NCBI GenBank assembly: GCA_009930155.1 | Contig: RZYX01000004.1 | Span: 1-56,776, forward strand | DNA: 56,776 nt | Source of the DNA: Clostridia bacterium | GTDB taxonomy: Bacteria; Bacillota_A; Clostridia; Oscillospirales; Acutalibacteraceae | Direction: 5' to 3' | Position numbers and translations under genes: made by a program | Notes under the pieces: model-generated | What the model was told of the DNA's origin: nothing | Database searches by the model: none | The model's input: the letters and a program-made list of their open reading frames with translations, nothing else | Shown: positions 43,322 through 52,069 of the stretch, one piece after another | How positions within the stretch are numbered: position 1 is the first letter of the stretch | Layout: each line of letters begins with the position of its first letter

Positions 43322-43368
43322 TTGACATATTACATAATAGTATTAGCATTGTAGTTGACATATGTCAA
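43322..43368 (+). promoter_or_regulatory. Possible promoter and palindrome of the DUF89 gene
   Basis: TTGACA (43322-43327) and, 16 bp on, a weak TAGCAT box; then the 14-bp palindrome TTGACATATGTCAA (43355-43368) at the expected transcription start. TTGACATAT occurs twice, 33 bp apart. Looks like a repressed promoter. Confidence 0.45.
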
Positions 43369-43389
43369 TAATGAATAGGAGATAGGAAT

Positions 43390-44235
43390 ATGAAAATTTT
43401 TCTAGATTGCCTCCCATGTTTGCTTAAACAAGCACTTGAAGCATCCAGAATGGCAACGGACAATGAGGAAATACAGAAACAAATTATGATTGAATCGATA
43501 AACATTTTGTCAAATTATAAACAATATAGCTGTTCACCTGAGTTGGCACTTGAAACTCACAATGTAGTTAAAAGACTTACTCAAAACGCAGACCCGTATT
43601 TTGATATAAAACAAAGAGATATAGAGGCTGCCAAAAATATTTATCCAACACTGAAATCATTTTTAAAAGAAAAAAATAATGAATTATATTGGGCTTTAAA
43701 AATAGCGGCAACAGGCAATATAATTGATTCTGCTATATCAAATAATATTGACATTAAAGGAAGCGTTGAAAAAGAAATTGAAAAGGCTTTTGGTATTTGT
43801 GATATAGAAAGTTTAGAACAAAATCTTAAAGAAGCAAAAAATATTTTGATTATTGGAGATAATTCTGGCGAAACAGTTTTTGATAAAGTACTTATTGAAT
43901 ATTTAGCACCCCTTAATGTTATTTATTCAGTTAGAAATTCACCAATTATAAATGATGCAACAATGGAAGAAGCCATTAAGTCAGGACTTGCAGAGTGCAC
44001 AACACTTATTTCAACAGGTTGCAATGCTCCTGGTGCAGTGCTGCAAAAATGCAGTGATGAGTTTGTTGATGTTTTCAATAAAGCGGACATCGTTATAAGC
44101 AAGGGTCAAGGCAATTATGAAGCACTATCTGATTGTGATAGAGAAGTATATTTCTTGTTAAAAGCAAAGTGTCCAATGGTTGCTAGGAAACTTGGCGTAA
44201 ATTTAAATGACTATGTTTTAAAAAGAAGCAAATAA
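43390..44235 (+). CDS. DUF89/ARMT1-like metal-dependent phosphatase
   Basis: 281 residues, the short prokaryotic subgroup of DUF89 damage-control phosphatases, which hydrolyse harmful or surplus sugar phosphates and phosphometabolites. N-terminal CxxC (DCLPCLLKQALEA), then LIIGDNSGETVFDK (metal- and phosphate-binding Asp-Asn), VRNSPIINDAT and DIVISKGQGNYEAL, all typical. RBS AGGAGA before the ATG. Single-gene unit between two terminators. The true substrate is unknown. Confidence 0.88.
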   Translation: MKIFLDCLPCLLKQALEASRMATDNEEIQKQIMIESINILSNYKQYSCSPELALETHNVVKRLTQNADPYFDIKQRDIEAAKNIYPTLKSFLKEKNNELYWALKIAATGNIIDSAISNNIDIKGSVEKEIEKAFGICDIESLEQNLKEAKNILIIGDNSGETVFDKVLIEYLAPLNVIYSVRNSPIINDATMEEAIKSGLAECTTLISTGCNAPGAVLQKCSDEFVDVFNKADIVISKGQGNYEALSDCDREVYFLLKAKCPMVARKLGVNLNDYVLKRSK

Positions 44236-44236
44236 A

Positions 44237-44268
44237 ATAAAGAAGGTCTCAAACGAGACCTTCTTTAT
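44237..44268 (+). terminator. Bidirectional terminator between convergent genes
   Basis: 14-bp perfect stem ATAAAGAAGGTCTC / GAGACCTTCTTTAT with loop AAAC, placed 1 bp after the DUF89 stop and 23 bp after the ABC permease stop on the other strand. Confidence 0.85.
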
Positions 44269-44291
44269 GGTTTATTTTAATTATATAATTC

Positions 44292-45110
44292 TTAAATTGT
44301 GAAATCTCTTTTGTTATAAAAGTTTGCACCGCAAACCAAAAATATAATTGTTATAACAAAGTATATAACTAATGAAATTATTGTTTGACTATTTAGTTCT
44401 AATGCATTATTGGGGCTAAACATTTCAAAGGGGCTAAGATACAATAGCCACTTTGCTTTGTCTTCAAGTAAAACACCTAAGTATCCCAGCAAATAGCAAG
44501 CAAGAACAACCATGCTAGAAATTACAGATACACCTATTTTTGTTGTGATTCCAGCAATTAAAAATGATACGCTAATAAAGAAAAATGCAGTAAAACTACT
44601 GATTTTAACAATCTGTAAAAAATCAGCTACCACAAAAGTTTCGCCACCATTGGCAAATCCGCATATCAAAGTTGAGAATGCACCGCTACAAACAACGATA
44701 AGAACAGCAATAAAAGCAGTTAGCAGTTTTGAAATATATATTTCAAGACGACTTACATTAAGTGAATATAGAAATTCTATTGATTTGGTTTTTTCTTCGC
44801 TGGCAATAAGATTTGCACTAAATGTCGCAGCAAAAATACTTATTGCAATTAAAACTATGTTGTAAATCATAGCAAAATATGTTGTAAAATTGCCAATCTT
44901 AGATATGTCGGTCATCTTTGTAAACTGCAAAAGTTCCTCGGGCATAGCATCCATTTTCATTTGTGCCATATCTTTCATTGAAGGGAACAATATCATATAA
45001 AGAAACATTATTAAAAAAATTGCAACGCTCCAACCAATGATTTTTGATTTGTTGTTTTTCAAATCAAATGTCATAAGTTTTAACGAGCTTTTTAAACTTA
45101 TATTACGCAT
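44292..45110 (-). CDS. ABC-2 type transporter permease
   Basis: 272 residues from the ATG at 45110, six hydrophobic segments (first at ~25-45, IIGWSVAIFLIMFLYMI), with the long extracytoplasmic loop after helix 1 seen in ABC-2 exporters. The start codon overlaps the end of the ATPase gene (GATGCGTAA); a longer frame from 45146 would overlap more and has no RBS. Forms an exporter with the ATPase; substrate (peptide, drug or lipid) unknown. Confidence 0.85.
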   Translation of the reverse strand: MRNISLKSSLKLMTFDLKNNKSKIIGWSVAIFLIMFLYMILFPSMKDMAQMKMDAMPEELLQFTKMTDISKIGNFTTYFAMIYNIVLIAISIFAATFSANLIASEEKTKSIEFLYSLNVSRLEIYISKLLTAFIAVLIVVCSGAFSTLICGFANGGETFVVADFLQIVKISSFTAFFFISVSFLIAGITTKIGVSVISSMVVLACYLLGYLGVLLEDKAKWLLYLSPFEMFSPNNALELNSQTIISLVIYFVITIIFLVCGANFYNKRDFTI

Positions 45111-45939
45111 CTTTTTCACCGTCCTTATAGTATGATATAAACTCATCTTCTACAGTTTTGGTTCTAATCTCAAGGCTTGTTAGGTTTAGTTTAGATAATT
45201 TTGCAATTAGTTCGTTTATATCTTCGTCAAAATCAAAAGATTCATCGGTGCCTTCCGCAGTGGTGTAAGAAACTTTGTGTTGTCTTTTGATTTTTATGTT
45301 TTTCATGTCTAAATATTCTAAGATTTTGCCATCTTTAATTATTGCTACTTTATCACAATATTTTTCTACTTCGCTAAGGTTGTGGCTTGAAAGAAATATT
45401 GTAGCACCTCTTTCTTTCTCTTTTAAAAGTAGTTCAAAAAATTTATTTTGCATAAGAGGATCAAGGCCGCTTGTTGGTTCGTCTAAAATAATAACATCTG
45501 CTTTTTTTAAAAGTGCTTGAATGATTGAAACTTTTTTGCGATTTCCAAGGCTTAGTTCAGATATTTTTTTGTTCATGTCAAGCTCAAAATAATGAGCGAG
45601 CTGTTCTGCGTATTCAAAACCTTCGGCAGAAAATTTAAGGCAAAATTTAAACAGGTCTGCAACTGTTAGCTTTTCATAAAAAGAGGCTTCAGAAGGCATA
45701 TAGCTTAAACTTTCTTTGATTTGTTTTGAGTCTCTTATAGAGTTAAGACCATTTATTTTTATTTCACCTTTTGAAGGGGATATCATATTTAAGATAGCCC
45801 GTATAGCGGTGCTTTTACCAGCTCCGTTTTTACCGACAAATCCAACTACCTCACCTTTTTCAACAGACAAACTTATATTGTCTACAGCAAGCGTTTTGCC
45901 ATAACTTTTTGAAAAGTTTTTGATTTCAATAACCGACAT
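45103..45939 (-). CDS. ABC transporter ATP-binding protein
   Basis: 278 residues. Walker A GKNGAGKSTAIRA (~37-49), signature SLGNRKKVSIIQA (~132), Walker B VIILDEPTSGLDP (~154), switch His in SSHNLSEVE. The last ~60 residues form an extra C-terminal domain, as in drug- or peptide-exporting ABC ATPases. The RBS region (GAGGTAAAAC) is acceptable. First gene of a two-gene exporter operon. Confidence 0.92.
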   Translation of the reverse strand: MSVIEIKNFSKSYGKTLAVDNISLSVEKGEVVGFVGKNGAGKSTAIRAILNMISPSKGEIKINGLNSIRDSKQIKESLSYMPSEASFYEKLTVADLFKFCLKFSAEGFEYAEQLAHYFELDMNKKISELSLGNRKKVSIIQALLKKADVIILDEPTSGLDPLMQNKFFELLLKEKERGATIFLSSHNLSEVEKYCDKVAIIKDGKILEYLDMKNIKIKRQHKVSYTTAEGTDESFDFDEDINELIAKLSKLNLTSLEIRTKTVEDEFISYYKDGEKDA

Positions 45940-46131
45940 TGTTTTACCTCACATTCATATTAAAATTCATTTATGATGTTATTTGGCAAGTATAAATTTA
46001 TTTTATTATAACACGACAAGGTGAAAAAACTACATTTTTATTCTGAATATAAAAAATGATGTGTTAAGATATATTTTGTTTATTAAAAATGATATTACAT
46101 GTTTAATTTTATAAAATAAAAAGAGGGAAAA

Positions 46132-46899
46132 ATGGAGCAGAAAAATACATTTAAAAAACAAAAGTCTAATAAAATACTACTGTGGAAAACTATTTTTTTA
46201 GCTGTTCTTGTCGCCAGTGCTTTTATAGGTATGCTTTTATGGTCTATAAGAACAAGCGATAATTATGAAATTGTGTCGACGGTTGCAACTACTCAGGTGA
46301 CAACAACAAGCTCCTATCCACAGTTTACAAGTGAAAGATTAAAGGAGAAATATGAATATAACAACGATGTTGTTGGGTGGATTACTATTACAGGAACAGA
46401 CATAGATGATGAAGTTTTGCAGTCTACTGATAATGATTATTATTTAAGAAAAACGATAGATGAAACAAGTGATATTTGGGGTTGTTATTTTGTGGACTAT
46501 AAATGTAATGTAGCAACTAGAGATGATTTGAGTAAAGTTACAATAATTTATGGGCATAGCCTAAAGGATTATTCTGATGGAAAAAAGTTTACCCAGCTTA
46601 AAAGATATAATGATATTGATTTTTGCAATGAAAATTCAATAATTACTTTTTCGCTTCTTTATGATGAGCTTAGGTTTAAGATATTTTCTATTTCGTTAAT
46701 GCCTATCAATTTTGATTATATACAATCAAACCCTACGGACGAAAGATTTAGTGAAGTTCTTGCAAAGCTTTATGAGACCAATGTGCACTTTTTCCCTAAT
46801 GTTAGTGTAGAAAAAGATGACCATATATTGCTTTTGCAAACTTGCACATCGAATAAAAAATATAGATTTATTGTTGCTGCAAAGCTAATAGAAGAATAA
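46132..46899 (+). CDS. Class B sortase
   Basis: 255 residues. Membrane-anchored transpeptidase (signal anchor ~15-38) with the sortase B fold: NNDVVGWITITGTDIDDEV at the start, catalytic His142 in IIYGHSLKD, Cys238 in LLLQTCTS and Arg245 in KKYRFIVAAK. Typical length for class B. RBS AGAGGG. No LPxTG or NPQTN-type substrate is encoded beside it, so it is a housekeeping-like orphan in this window; class B enzymes in Clostridia attach surface proteins to peptidoglycan. Confidence 0.92.
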   Translation: MEQKNTFKKQKSNKILLWKTIFLAVLVASAFIGMLLWSIRTSDNYEIVSTVATTQVTTTSSYPQFTSERLKEKYEYNNDVVGWITITGTDIDDEVLQSTDNDYYLRKTIDETSDIWGCYFVDYKCNVATRDDLSKVTIIYGHSLKDYSDGKKFTQLKRYNDIDFCNENSIITFSLLYDELRFKIFSISLMPINFDYIQSNPTDERFSEVLAKLYETNVHFFPNVSVEKDDHILLLQTCTSNKKYRFIVAAKLIEE

Positions 46900-46911
46900 A
46901 ATAATTTTTTA

Positions 46912-46960
46912 AATTGAGCATTGTCACACTTTTAAATTAAGTGGTTGACAATGCTCAATT
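46912..46960 (+). terminator. Sortase terminator overlapping the bioY promoter
   Basis: 15-bp perfect stem AATTGAGCATTGTCA / TGACAATGCTCAATT (46912-46926, 46946-46960), 19-nt loop, followed by GTTTATTC. Its distal arm contains the bioY -35 box, so the same DNA may stop one transcript and start the next. Confidence 0.65.
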
Positions 46961-46974
46961 GTTTATTCTATAAT
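46921..46974 (+). promoter_or_regulatory. bioY promoter with possible BirA operator
   Basis: TTGACA (46945-46950), 18-bp spacer, TATAAT (46969-46974): all twelve consensus bases. TTGTCACAC at 46921-46929 and GGTTGACAA at 46943-46951 resemble the two halves of a BirA (biotin repressor) operator, whose consensus is TTGTTAACC ... GGTTAACAA, the right half overlapping the -35. Confidence 0.55.
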
Positions 46975-47003
46975 TCATTTATTATCTAAAAGGGGAAAAG
47001 AAT

Positions 47004-47561
47004 ATGCAAAAGGTAAAACCAACAGCGATTAAAACATTGGACATGGTTTATATAGCATTGCTTGTGGCTTTAATGGCTGTGTGCTCGTGGGTTTCGATTC
47101 CAGCAACGGTTCCGTTTACAATGCAAACTTTTGCGGTTTTTTGTGCTGTGGGTTTGCTTGGTGGCAAGAGAGGGACAATAGCGGTAGCGGTTTATATATT
47201 ACTTGGACTTGTTGGAGTGCCTGTGTTTGCAGGGTTTAAAGGCGGAATTGGAGCACTGCTTGGGGTAACGGGAGGCTATGTCATAGGTTTTATATTTGTG
47301 GCGTTAATATACTGGATTATAACTAAACTGTTTGGCGATAAAACAATGGTTATGGCGATTGCTATGTTTATAGGGCTTTTAGTGTGTTATGCGTTCGGCA
47401 CAGCGTGGTTTGTTTTTGTTTATGCAAAAGGATCTGGTTCTATTGGGTTTGCGGCGGCTTTTGGGCTGTGCGTTGCTCCGTTTATTGTGCCTGACATTAT
47501 AAAGATTTTTCTTTCAATATTTGTTGTAAAAAGAGTGTCAAAACATATAAAAAAATTATAA
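47004..47561 (+). CDS. bioY: Biotin ECF transporter S component BioY
   Basis: 185 residues, six membrane helices. Substrate-binding subunit for biotin. Family features: FTMQTFAVFCAVGLLGGKRGT and GGIGALLGVTGGYVIGFI. No EcfA/EcfT genes stand next to it, so it must share a common energising module or work alone. RBS AAGGGG. Its 3' end overlaps the convergent glycosylase gene by 6 bp. Confidence 0.93.
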   Translation: MQKVKPTAIKTLDMVYIALLVALMAVCSWVSIPATVPFTMQTFAVFCAVGLLGGKRGTIAVAVYILLGLVGVPVFAGFKGGIGALLGVTGGYVIGFIFVALIYWIITKLFGDKTMVMAIAMFIGLLVCYAFGTAWFVFVYAKGSGSIGFAAAFGLCVAPFIVPDIIKIFLSIFVVKRVSKHIKKL

Positions 47562-48035
47562 AATACATTTCCAATTCTCTATTAACTTTTCTAATGAGTA
47601 TGATGCATTTGCAGGGCTTGTAGACGGTAAAACAATAATTTCTTGCCCTAGGTTTATATATTTATTATAAAGTTCTCCTGCTTTTTTTCCATTTGCATAG
47701 ATATTCGAAATGTTGCAGTTTGACAATATAAGGTCCAAATCATTTGAGACAACATTTTTAATACTGCTGTCGCTTGAGCCGGCAATGTCGCAACTTTTAA
47801 TAACATCCCATAAAGCAATTTTGTTTTTAAGCAACATTGCTTTCTTTTGTTCGGTGCTTTGAGGTATATCACAATTAACAATGTTTGCAATTACCTTCCA
47901 AAACCGATTGCATGGATGACCATAGAAAAAGTCTGATTGCCTTGATTTAACAGATGGAAATGTGCCAAGTATTAAAACTTTTGAATCAGAATTAAAAACT
48001 GGTGCAATTGTATGTTTTTGTGCCGAAATTTCCAT
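47556..48035 (-). CDS. DNA-deoxyinosine glycosylase (UDG superfamily, HDG type)
   Basis: 159 residues. Base-excision repair enzyme of the uracil-DNA glycosylase fold: motif 1 ILGTFPSVKSRQSDFFYGHP, then NRFW, and the C-terminal LPSTSPANASYS, as in hypoxanthine-DNA glycosylases (family 6). Removes deaminated adenine from DNA. A ribosome binding site (GGAGATATTATA) precedes the ATG. Convergent with bioY and divergent from the DUF445 gene. Confidence 0.88.
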   Translation of the reverse strand: MEISAQKHTIAPVFNSDSKVLILGTFPSVKSRQSDFFYGHPCNRFWKVIANIVNCDIPQSTEQKKAMLLKNKIALWDVIKSCDIAGSSDSSIKNVVSNDLDLILSNCNISNIYANGKKAGELYNKYINLGQEIIVLPSTSPANASYSLEKLIENWKCIL

Positions 48036-48210
48036 TATAATATCTCCTGTTTATTATTGTTTATTTGATTAATGAAAAGTTAAATGACGATAGCGATTAA
48101 TACTTTTTTATTTTTTACACTTAATTTTTAATAAGTCATAATAATATAATATAATTTATATAAATATTTTTCAAGTTTAAAGCTATACAACTTGTACACT
48201 TTTATAGGTG

Positions 48211-48239
48211 TTGACAATCTGCTTTTGTGAAACTATAAT
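48211..48239 (+). promoter_or_regulatory. Promoter of the DUF445 gene
   Basis: TTGACA (48211-48216), 17-bp spacer, TATAAT (48234-48239): a perfect sigma-A consensus promoter with optimal spacing, 47 bp before the start codon. Confidence 0.8.
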
Positions 48240-48286
48240 GAAAATTATGGCGTTATGGACAAAAATAAAATGTAGGTGATTTTATT

Positions 48287-49210
48287 ATGATTAAAATGTT
48301 AAAACCAAAAGTATTGGGCGCATCTGCTTTGGGTGCTGCTACGGGCTTTACTGTTAACTACGCAGTAACCAAAATATTGTTTAAGCCGAAGCAAACATTT
48401 AATGTTGCGGGGATGTCTATACCTGTTAAAGGTATTTTACCTTCGGTACAGCCTAGGATTGCAGACACAGTTGAAAATGCTATAAACGCAGTTCTCAAAA
48501 ACCCAAAAATACTTCCCCCAATGCAAAAGATGCTTATGAAACCTGAAGTTAAAAATGCATTTATTGGTTTTGCTATTAAGCTTATTTATGAAACAGGGGA
48601 CAAAAAGAGCGTGAATGAGCTTATTGCTATTTTCCTCAAAGAGGAGAAGAAAAAAGCGGTTCAAGAAGCTCTAAAGGACTTTATTGCAAAAGTTTTGGTT
48701 GAAAAGACAGACAAAGAATTTTTAGGTAAATTGATTACAGATGAGGGCATAAAGATTTTTAAAGAGGCTACAAGCAACTCTTTGCTTTCAAAGCTAATGA
48801 ATGAAAGGATTTTTGCATCAATTGCTAATGCAATTAGTGTTGCAGTACATAAGTTTGTTGAAACCCGTGCAACAGAAAAAATTCTTAATATCGCATTTAA
48901 AGAGATTGACTCTCTTTTAGATATGAGTCTTCCCGCTATTCTCAAGCAATTTTTGCTTGATGAAAAGGCAATGTCTAAACTGCTTGACTCAATTTATGAT
49001 TCGGTTTTGCTTGAAGTTGTGCCAGAATTTCTAAGCAATGTTGATATTGGTGCTCTTGCAAAATCAGGTGTGTTAAAGATTGATTTTGATAAGGTAGATA
49101 GTTTAATAAACACGAAATGCCAGCCGTTAATCATAGGTTTTAGTGCACTCGGTGCTGCCACATGCGGGGTTGCAACAAACATTGTAGCATCAAGGATGCT
49201 TTTAAAGTAA
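48287..49210 (+). CDS. DUF445 family membrane-associated protein
   Basis: 307 residues. One hydrophobic segment at each end with similar sequence: GASALGAATGFTVNYAVTKIL (N-terminal) and FSALGAATCGVATNIVASRM (C-terminal), as in DUF445/YheB proteins, in which the G-x-x-TN-x-x-A-x-x-ML motif is repeated. The ~250 residues between are long amphipathic helices. Motif KPKQTFNVAGMSIPVKGILP follows the first helix, also typical. Function unknown; a role in spores or membrane organisation has been suggested for relatives. RBS TAGGTGA. Single gene behind a consensus promoter. Confidence 0.75.
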   Translation: MIKMLKPKVLGASALGAATGFTVNYAVTKILFKPKQTFNVAGMSIPVKGILPSVQPRIADTVENAINAVLKNPKILPPMQKMLMKPEVKNAFIGFAIKLIYETGDKKSVNELIAIFLKEEKKKAVQEALKDFIAKVLVEKTDKEFLGKLITDEGIKIFKEATSNSLLSKLMNERIFASIANAISVAVHKFVETRATEKILNIAFKEIDSLLDMSLPAILKQFLLDEKAMSKLLDSIYDSVLLEVVPEFLSNVDIGALAKSGVLKIDFDKVDSLINTKCQPLIIGFSALGAATCGVATNIVASRMLLK

Positions 49211-49223
49211 AGATTAAAACAAC

Positions 49224-49262
49224 AAAACGGTCTATTCAAATTTGTGAATAGACCGTTTTCTG
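49224..49262 (+). terminator. Terminator of the DUF445 gene (probably bidirectional)
   Basis: 15-bp perfect stem AAAACGGTCTATTCA / TGAATAGACCGTTTT (49224-49238, 49245-49259), 6-nt loop, 13 bp after the stop, convergent with the gene at 49285. Confidence 0.88.
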
Positions 49263-49284
49263 CTTTATTGTTTCATAATATTTT

Positions 49285-49926
49285 TTAGTTGCTTTTATAT
49301 GAAATGTCATATTTTGCTGTACGATGTTCTCTTTTTGATTCTTTTTGATTTTTAAAAGAATTAGATACTTTTTTGTATTCATCTGTTTTTGTTATATCCG
49401 TTTTTTCATTAACATTAGCTATAAGAATATTTGAATTAGCTCCCGAAACTAAAAGAGAACCATCAGGCTGAGCATATGCAAAAAACACATATGTTTTTCC
49501 TTCATTTAATAAAAAGTCATCTTCAAAAACACAATAAGTTTTTCCATCCTCAGATAAACCGCCAGACTTTTGAACTGTAATAGGTGTGTTTTTTGTAAGT
49601 TCACCTTTTATGTTTTCTAAAACTGTAACAGAATAATTTGTATAAGGGGCTGATACTGTACCTTTTTCTGTCTTAACAGGGAATTTATATTCTGTCCCGA
49701 TAATTTTATCAACCTTACCTATAAAAGCATAATCTGCATCTCCAATTACTGCATTTATATCATATACATCTATTATATAAGAACAACTAATATAACTAAT
49801 TGGTGAGTCATCATAAGTGTTATTTTTATTGCTTAGAAATAAGCATATAAATAGAGTTGTTATGCCTAGTAAAACAAAGGAAGATATAAATATAATTTTT
49901 TTATTTTCCTTAAATAATTTTGTCAT
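49285..49926 (-). CDS. Membrane-anchored protein of unknown function, partner of matrixin
   Basis: 213 residues. N-terminal membrane anchor (~10-31, IIFISSFVLLGITTLFICLFL), then an extracytoplasmic domain of ~140 residues with beta-strand character (YAFIGKVDKIIGTEYKF; NYSVTVLENIKGELTK; GKTYVFFAYAQPDG) and a charged Lys/Glu-rich tail. The pattern resembles small OB-like secreted domains that accompany metalloproteases, but I cannot name a family. It follows the matrixin gene by 47 bp on the same strand, so it may be an inhibitor, chaperone or substrate of that protease. Confidence 0.65.
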   Translation of the reverse strand: MTKLFKENKKIIFISSFVLLGITTLFICLFLSNKNNTYDDSPISYISCSYIIDVYDINAVIGDADYAFIGKVDKIIGTEYKFPVKTEKGTVSAPYTNYSVTVLENIKGELTKNTPITVQKSGGLSEDGKTYCVFEDDFLLNEGKTYVFFAYAQPDGSLLVSGANSNILIANVNEKTDITKTDEYKKVSNSFKNQKESKREHRTAKYDISYKSN

Positions 49927-49973
49927 ATATTAAAACACCTTTCTTAAAATAATTAACTGATTATATAAATGAA

Positions 49974-50501
49974 TTAACCTGGAATACCAAAAATACGAAT
50001 CCAAGAAGATGTAAATGCATTTTTATCATTTGTTGAAAGTGAATAAACTGAAGATACCGCAAAATACATAACATCGCCAGAGCTTAAGTGCCCTATTCCA
50101 AGAGCATGACCTAATTCATGTGTACAAACATTTTTCTTTTCTGAAGATGTTAATTTTTTCATTATATGTGTATTGAATCTTATGTAACCCCATGAAGATG
50201 TTTGCGCTGCAGTAGCATTTTCTTCAGTATAATCAGAAATCGTTACATCTTGAATTGTTGAAGCTGTATCAGCACGGATCATTCCGGATTTACGTGCATT
50301 CCACGTATTAACTCCCGTGTTAAAACTTGTTTGATAAGATGTGCTTCCACCCCAATCCAAATGACCTCCTGAATCTAAAAGCCACCAATCTAATAAATAA
50401 GCGGCAAAGGAACTTAAAACTGTTGTAAAGATTAGCGACATTGAAATGATAACACAAATAATTACTTTTTTAACTTTTTGATTTTTACGTTTTTCTACCA
50501 T
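49974..50501 (-). CDS. Secreted matrixin-type zinc metalloprotease
   Basis: 175 residues. N-terminal signal peptide or anchor (~12-34). Catalytic domain of the M10 matrixin kind with zinc motif HELGHALGIGH (His128, Glu129, His132, His138) and Met-turn GDVMY (Met145). Very short: no propeptide cysteine switch, hemopexin or repeat domain is visible. Strongly hydrophobic Trp/Leu stretch LLDWWLLDSGGHLDWGG behind the signal segment. RBS GGAGTAGAATC. Cotranscribed with the 213-residue anchored protein. Extracellular substrate unknown. Confidence 0.88.
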   Translation of the reverse strand: MVEKRKNQKVKKVIICVIISMSLIFTTVLSSFAAYLLDWWLLDSGGHLDWGGSTSYQTSFNTGVNTWNARKSGMIRADTASTIQDVTISDYTEENATAAQTSSWGYIRFNTHIMKKLTSSEKKNVCTHELGHALGIGHLSSGDVMYFAVSSVYSLSTNDKNAFTSSWIRIFGIPG

Positions 50502-50580
50502 GATTCTACTCCTTTAAATTATTTTTATTATTAAAACAAAAAAGAGACGGCATTAAAATATAATTCTTTATTGCAATTAT

Positions 50581-50609
50581 AATTTATAATGTATTTTCTA
50601 ATATGTCAA
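50581..50609 (-). promoter_or_regulatory. Probable promoter of the matrixin operon
   Basis: Minus strand: TTGACA (50604-50609), 17-bp spacer, TAAATT (50581-50586). Leader of about 70 nt. Confidence 0.5.
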
Positions 50610-50660
50610 GTCAATAATAAAATTAATTTTTAAAGGATTAAAAAATATGCCATAACAATA

Positions 50661-50690
50661 TCAAATTAATAGTTTATACTATTAATTTGA
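50661..50690. repeat. 13-bp inverted repeat between antiporter and matrixin genes
   Basis: Perfect arms TCAAATTAATAGT / ACTATTAATTTGA around TTAT. Lies upstream of the matrixin promoter and 65 bp upstream of the antiporter stop codon's position on the genome (both genes run on the minus strand, antiporter upstream). No T tract for a terminator; candidate operator or hairpin. Confidence 0.5.
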
Positions 50691-50754
50691 ATAACTCTTC
50701 AATTTTTAAGAAATTTCCTTCGTTTCGTTATCACACTCGGGGCGTTTTACTGCC

Positions 50755-51699
50755 TTATGCAATAAGAATAATCATATAAGCAATATAAATAATGGCCATC
50801 AAAACGCCTTGCCAGCGGCTAAACTTTGAGTGTATTAGGGTAGGAATAATACCAACAGATATAATTAAAAGAGATGCAGGGATATCAAGCCCAATGCTCT
50901 GCTGTGAAACAGGCAGAGAGCCGCCCGTTATAAATGAGCATATTGGAAGTATCAAGGTTGTGTCAATGATATTTGCACCGATAATGTTTCCAATAGACAG
51001 GGAAGATTGCTTTTTTACAATTGCGGTAATTGTTGTTACAAGTTCTGGAAGCGATGTGCCTATAGCAATAATCGTAACGCCTATAATGCTTTCGGGAACA
51101 TGCATAATGGTTGCAAGTGCACTTCCATTGTCTACCAATAAATCAGCACCTATAACAATACCAACAGTACCACCGATAAATTTTGCAATATTTATTAAAA
51201 CTTCTTTTTTGTTTTTAATCTTTGTCTTTTCGTCTGTGATGTTTTTCTTTGCATACTTAATGTTGTCATACATAAATAGGGCAAACAGCAAAAATAAAAC
51301 TATGCTAGCAAATAGGTTAAGCTCTTTGCTTACAAAAGTGAATCCAAGCATAGCGGCAAGGGCAGCTATTAGCATTATGCTTTTTGGAGCAAATGAACTA
51401 CGCTTAATTGCAACGGGCATAGCAATTATAGAAATTGCCATTATAAGTCCTGTGTTTGCCGTAACAGAGCCAATGGCATTACCTATTGCAAGGTCAACTT
51501 TGCCTTCAAGAGAGGCAAAAACAGAAACCAAAAGTTCGGGTAATGTGGTTGCAAGGCTTACAATAGTGGCACCTACAATAAATTTAGGGATTCCTGAAAC
51601 TTCTGCAATCCAGCTTGCGGCATCTACAAAATAATCTCCACCTTTAATGATTAAAATCAGGCCAAGTAAAAACAGCAAAATGATAATAAAAATCTGCAC
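50755..51699 (-). CDS. Calcium/sodium antiporter (CaCA family, YrbG-like)
   Basis: 314 residues, ten membrane helices in two inverted halves, each with the CaCA alpha-repeat signature: ATTLPELLVSVFAS (~50-63) and GTSLPELVTTITAI (~212-225). Exchanges Ca2+ for Na+ or H+. A ribosome binding site (AAGGAGATTATAAAG) precedes the ATG. Single gene, about 250 bp upstream of the matrixin gene; matrixins need Ca2+, but a link is speculative. Confidence 0.93.
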   Translation of the reverse strand: MQIFIIILLFLLGLILIIKGGDYFVDAASWIAEVSGIPKFIVGATIVSLATTLPELLVSVFASLEGKVDLAIGNAIGSVTANTGLIMAISIIAMPVAIKRSSFAPKSIMLIAALAAMLGFTFVSKELNLFASIVLFLLFALFMYDNIKYAKKNITDEKTKIKNKKEVLINIAKFIGGTVGIVIGADLLVDNGSALATIMHVPESIIGVTIIAIGTSLPELVTTITAIVKKQSSLSIGNIIGANIIDTTLILPICSFITGGSLPVSQQSIGLDIPASLLIISVGIIPTLIHSKFSRWQGVLMAIIYIAYMIILIA

Positions 51700-52069
51700 T
51701 TTATAATCTCCTTTATTGTTGTGTCTTTTTATACATCTGTAAAATATAAGACTGTATTAGCTTAATTCTTTTAAAAAATTAATACTATGAGTATGCTAAA
51801 CTAAAACTGTATGTGTTTACAATACACAAATAACTAATTAATTTCAATAGCTTGAGTATTTATTGATTGAAACAATATGTTAGCATTATGTAAAATATAA
51901 CAAAAAGAAGCATAAATCCGTTTAAAAGCACAAAAATAAATAGGACTATATTTTTATTTATGTATATGTTATAATAAATATAGTTAAAATTGATATAAAT
52001 TAGTTTTAACTTAGTTTAAAATGCTTAATGCTTGTAATTAATTTTATATAACGGAAAGAGGTGCCTTTT
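51700..52069. other. Gene-free divergent region, antiporter / MBL nuclease
   Basis: AT-rich, no credible gene. Contains a possible -10 (TATAAT near 51970) for the plus-strand gene and loose inverted arms GTTAAAA / TTTTAAC (~51983-52012). Confidence 0.45.
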
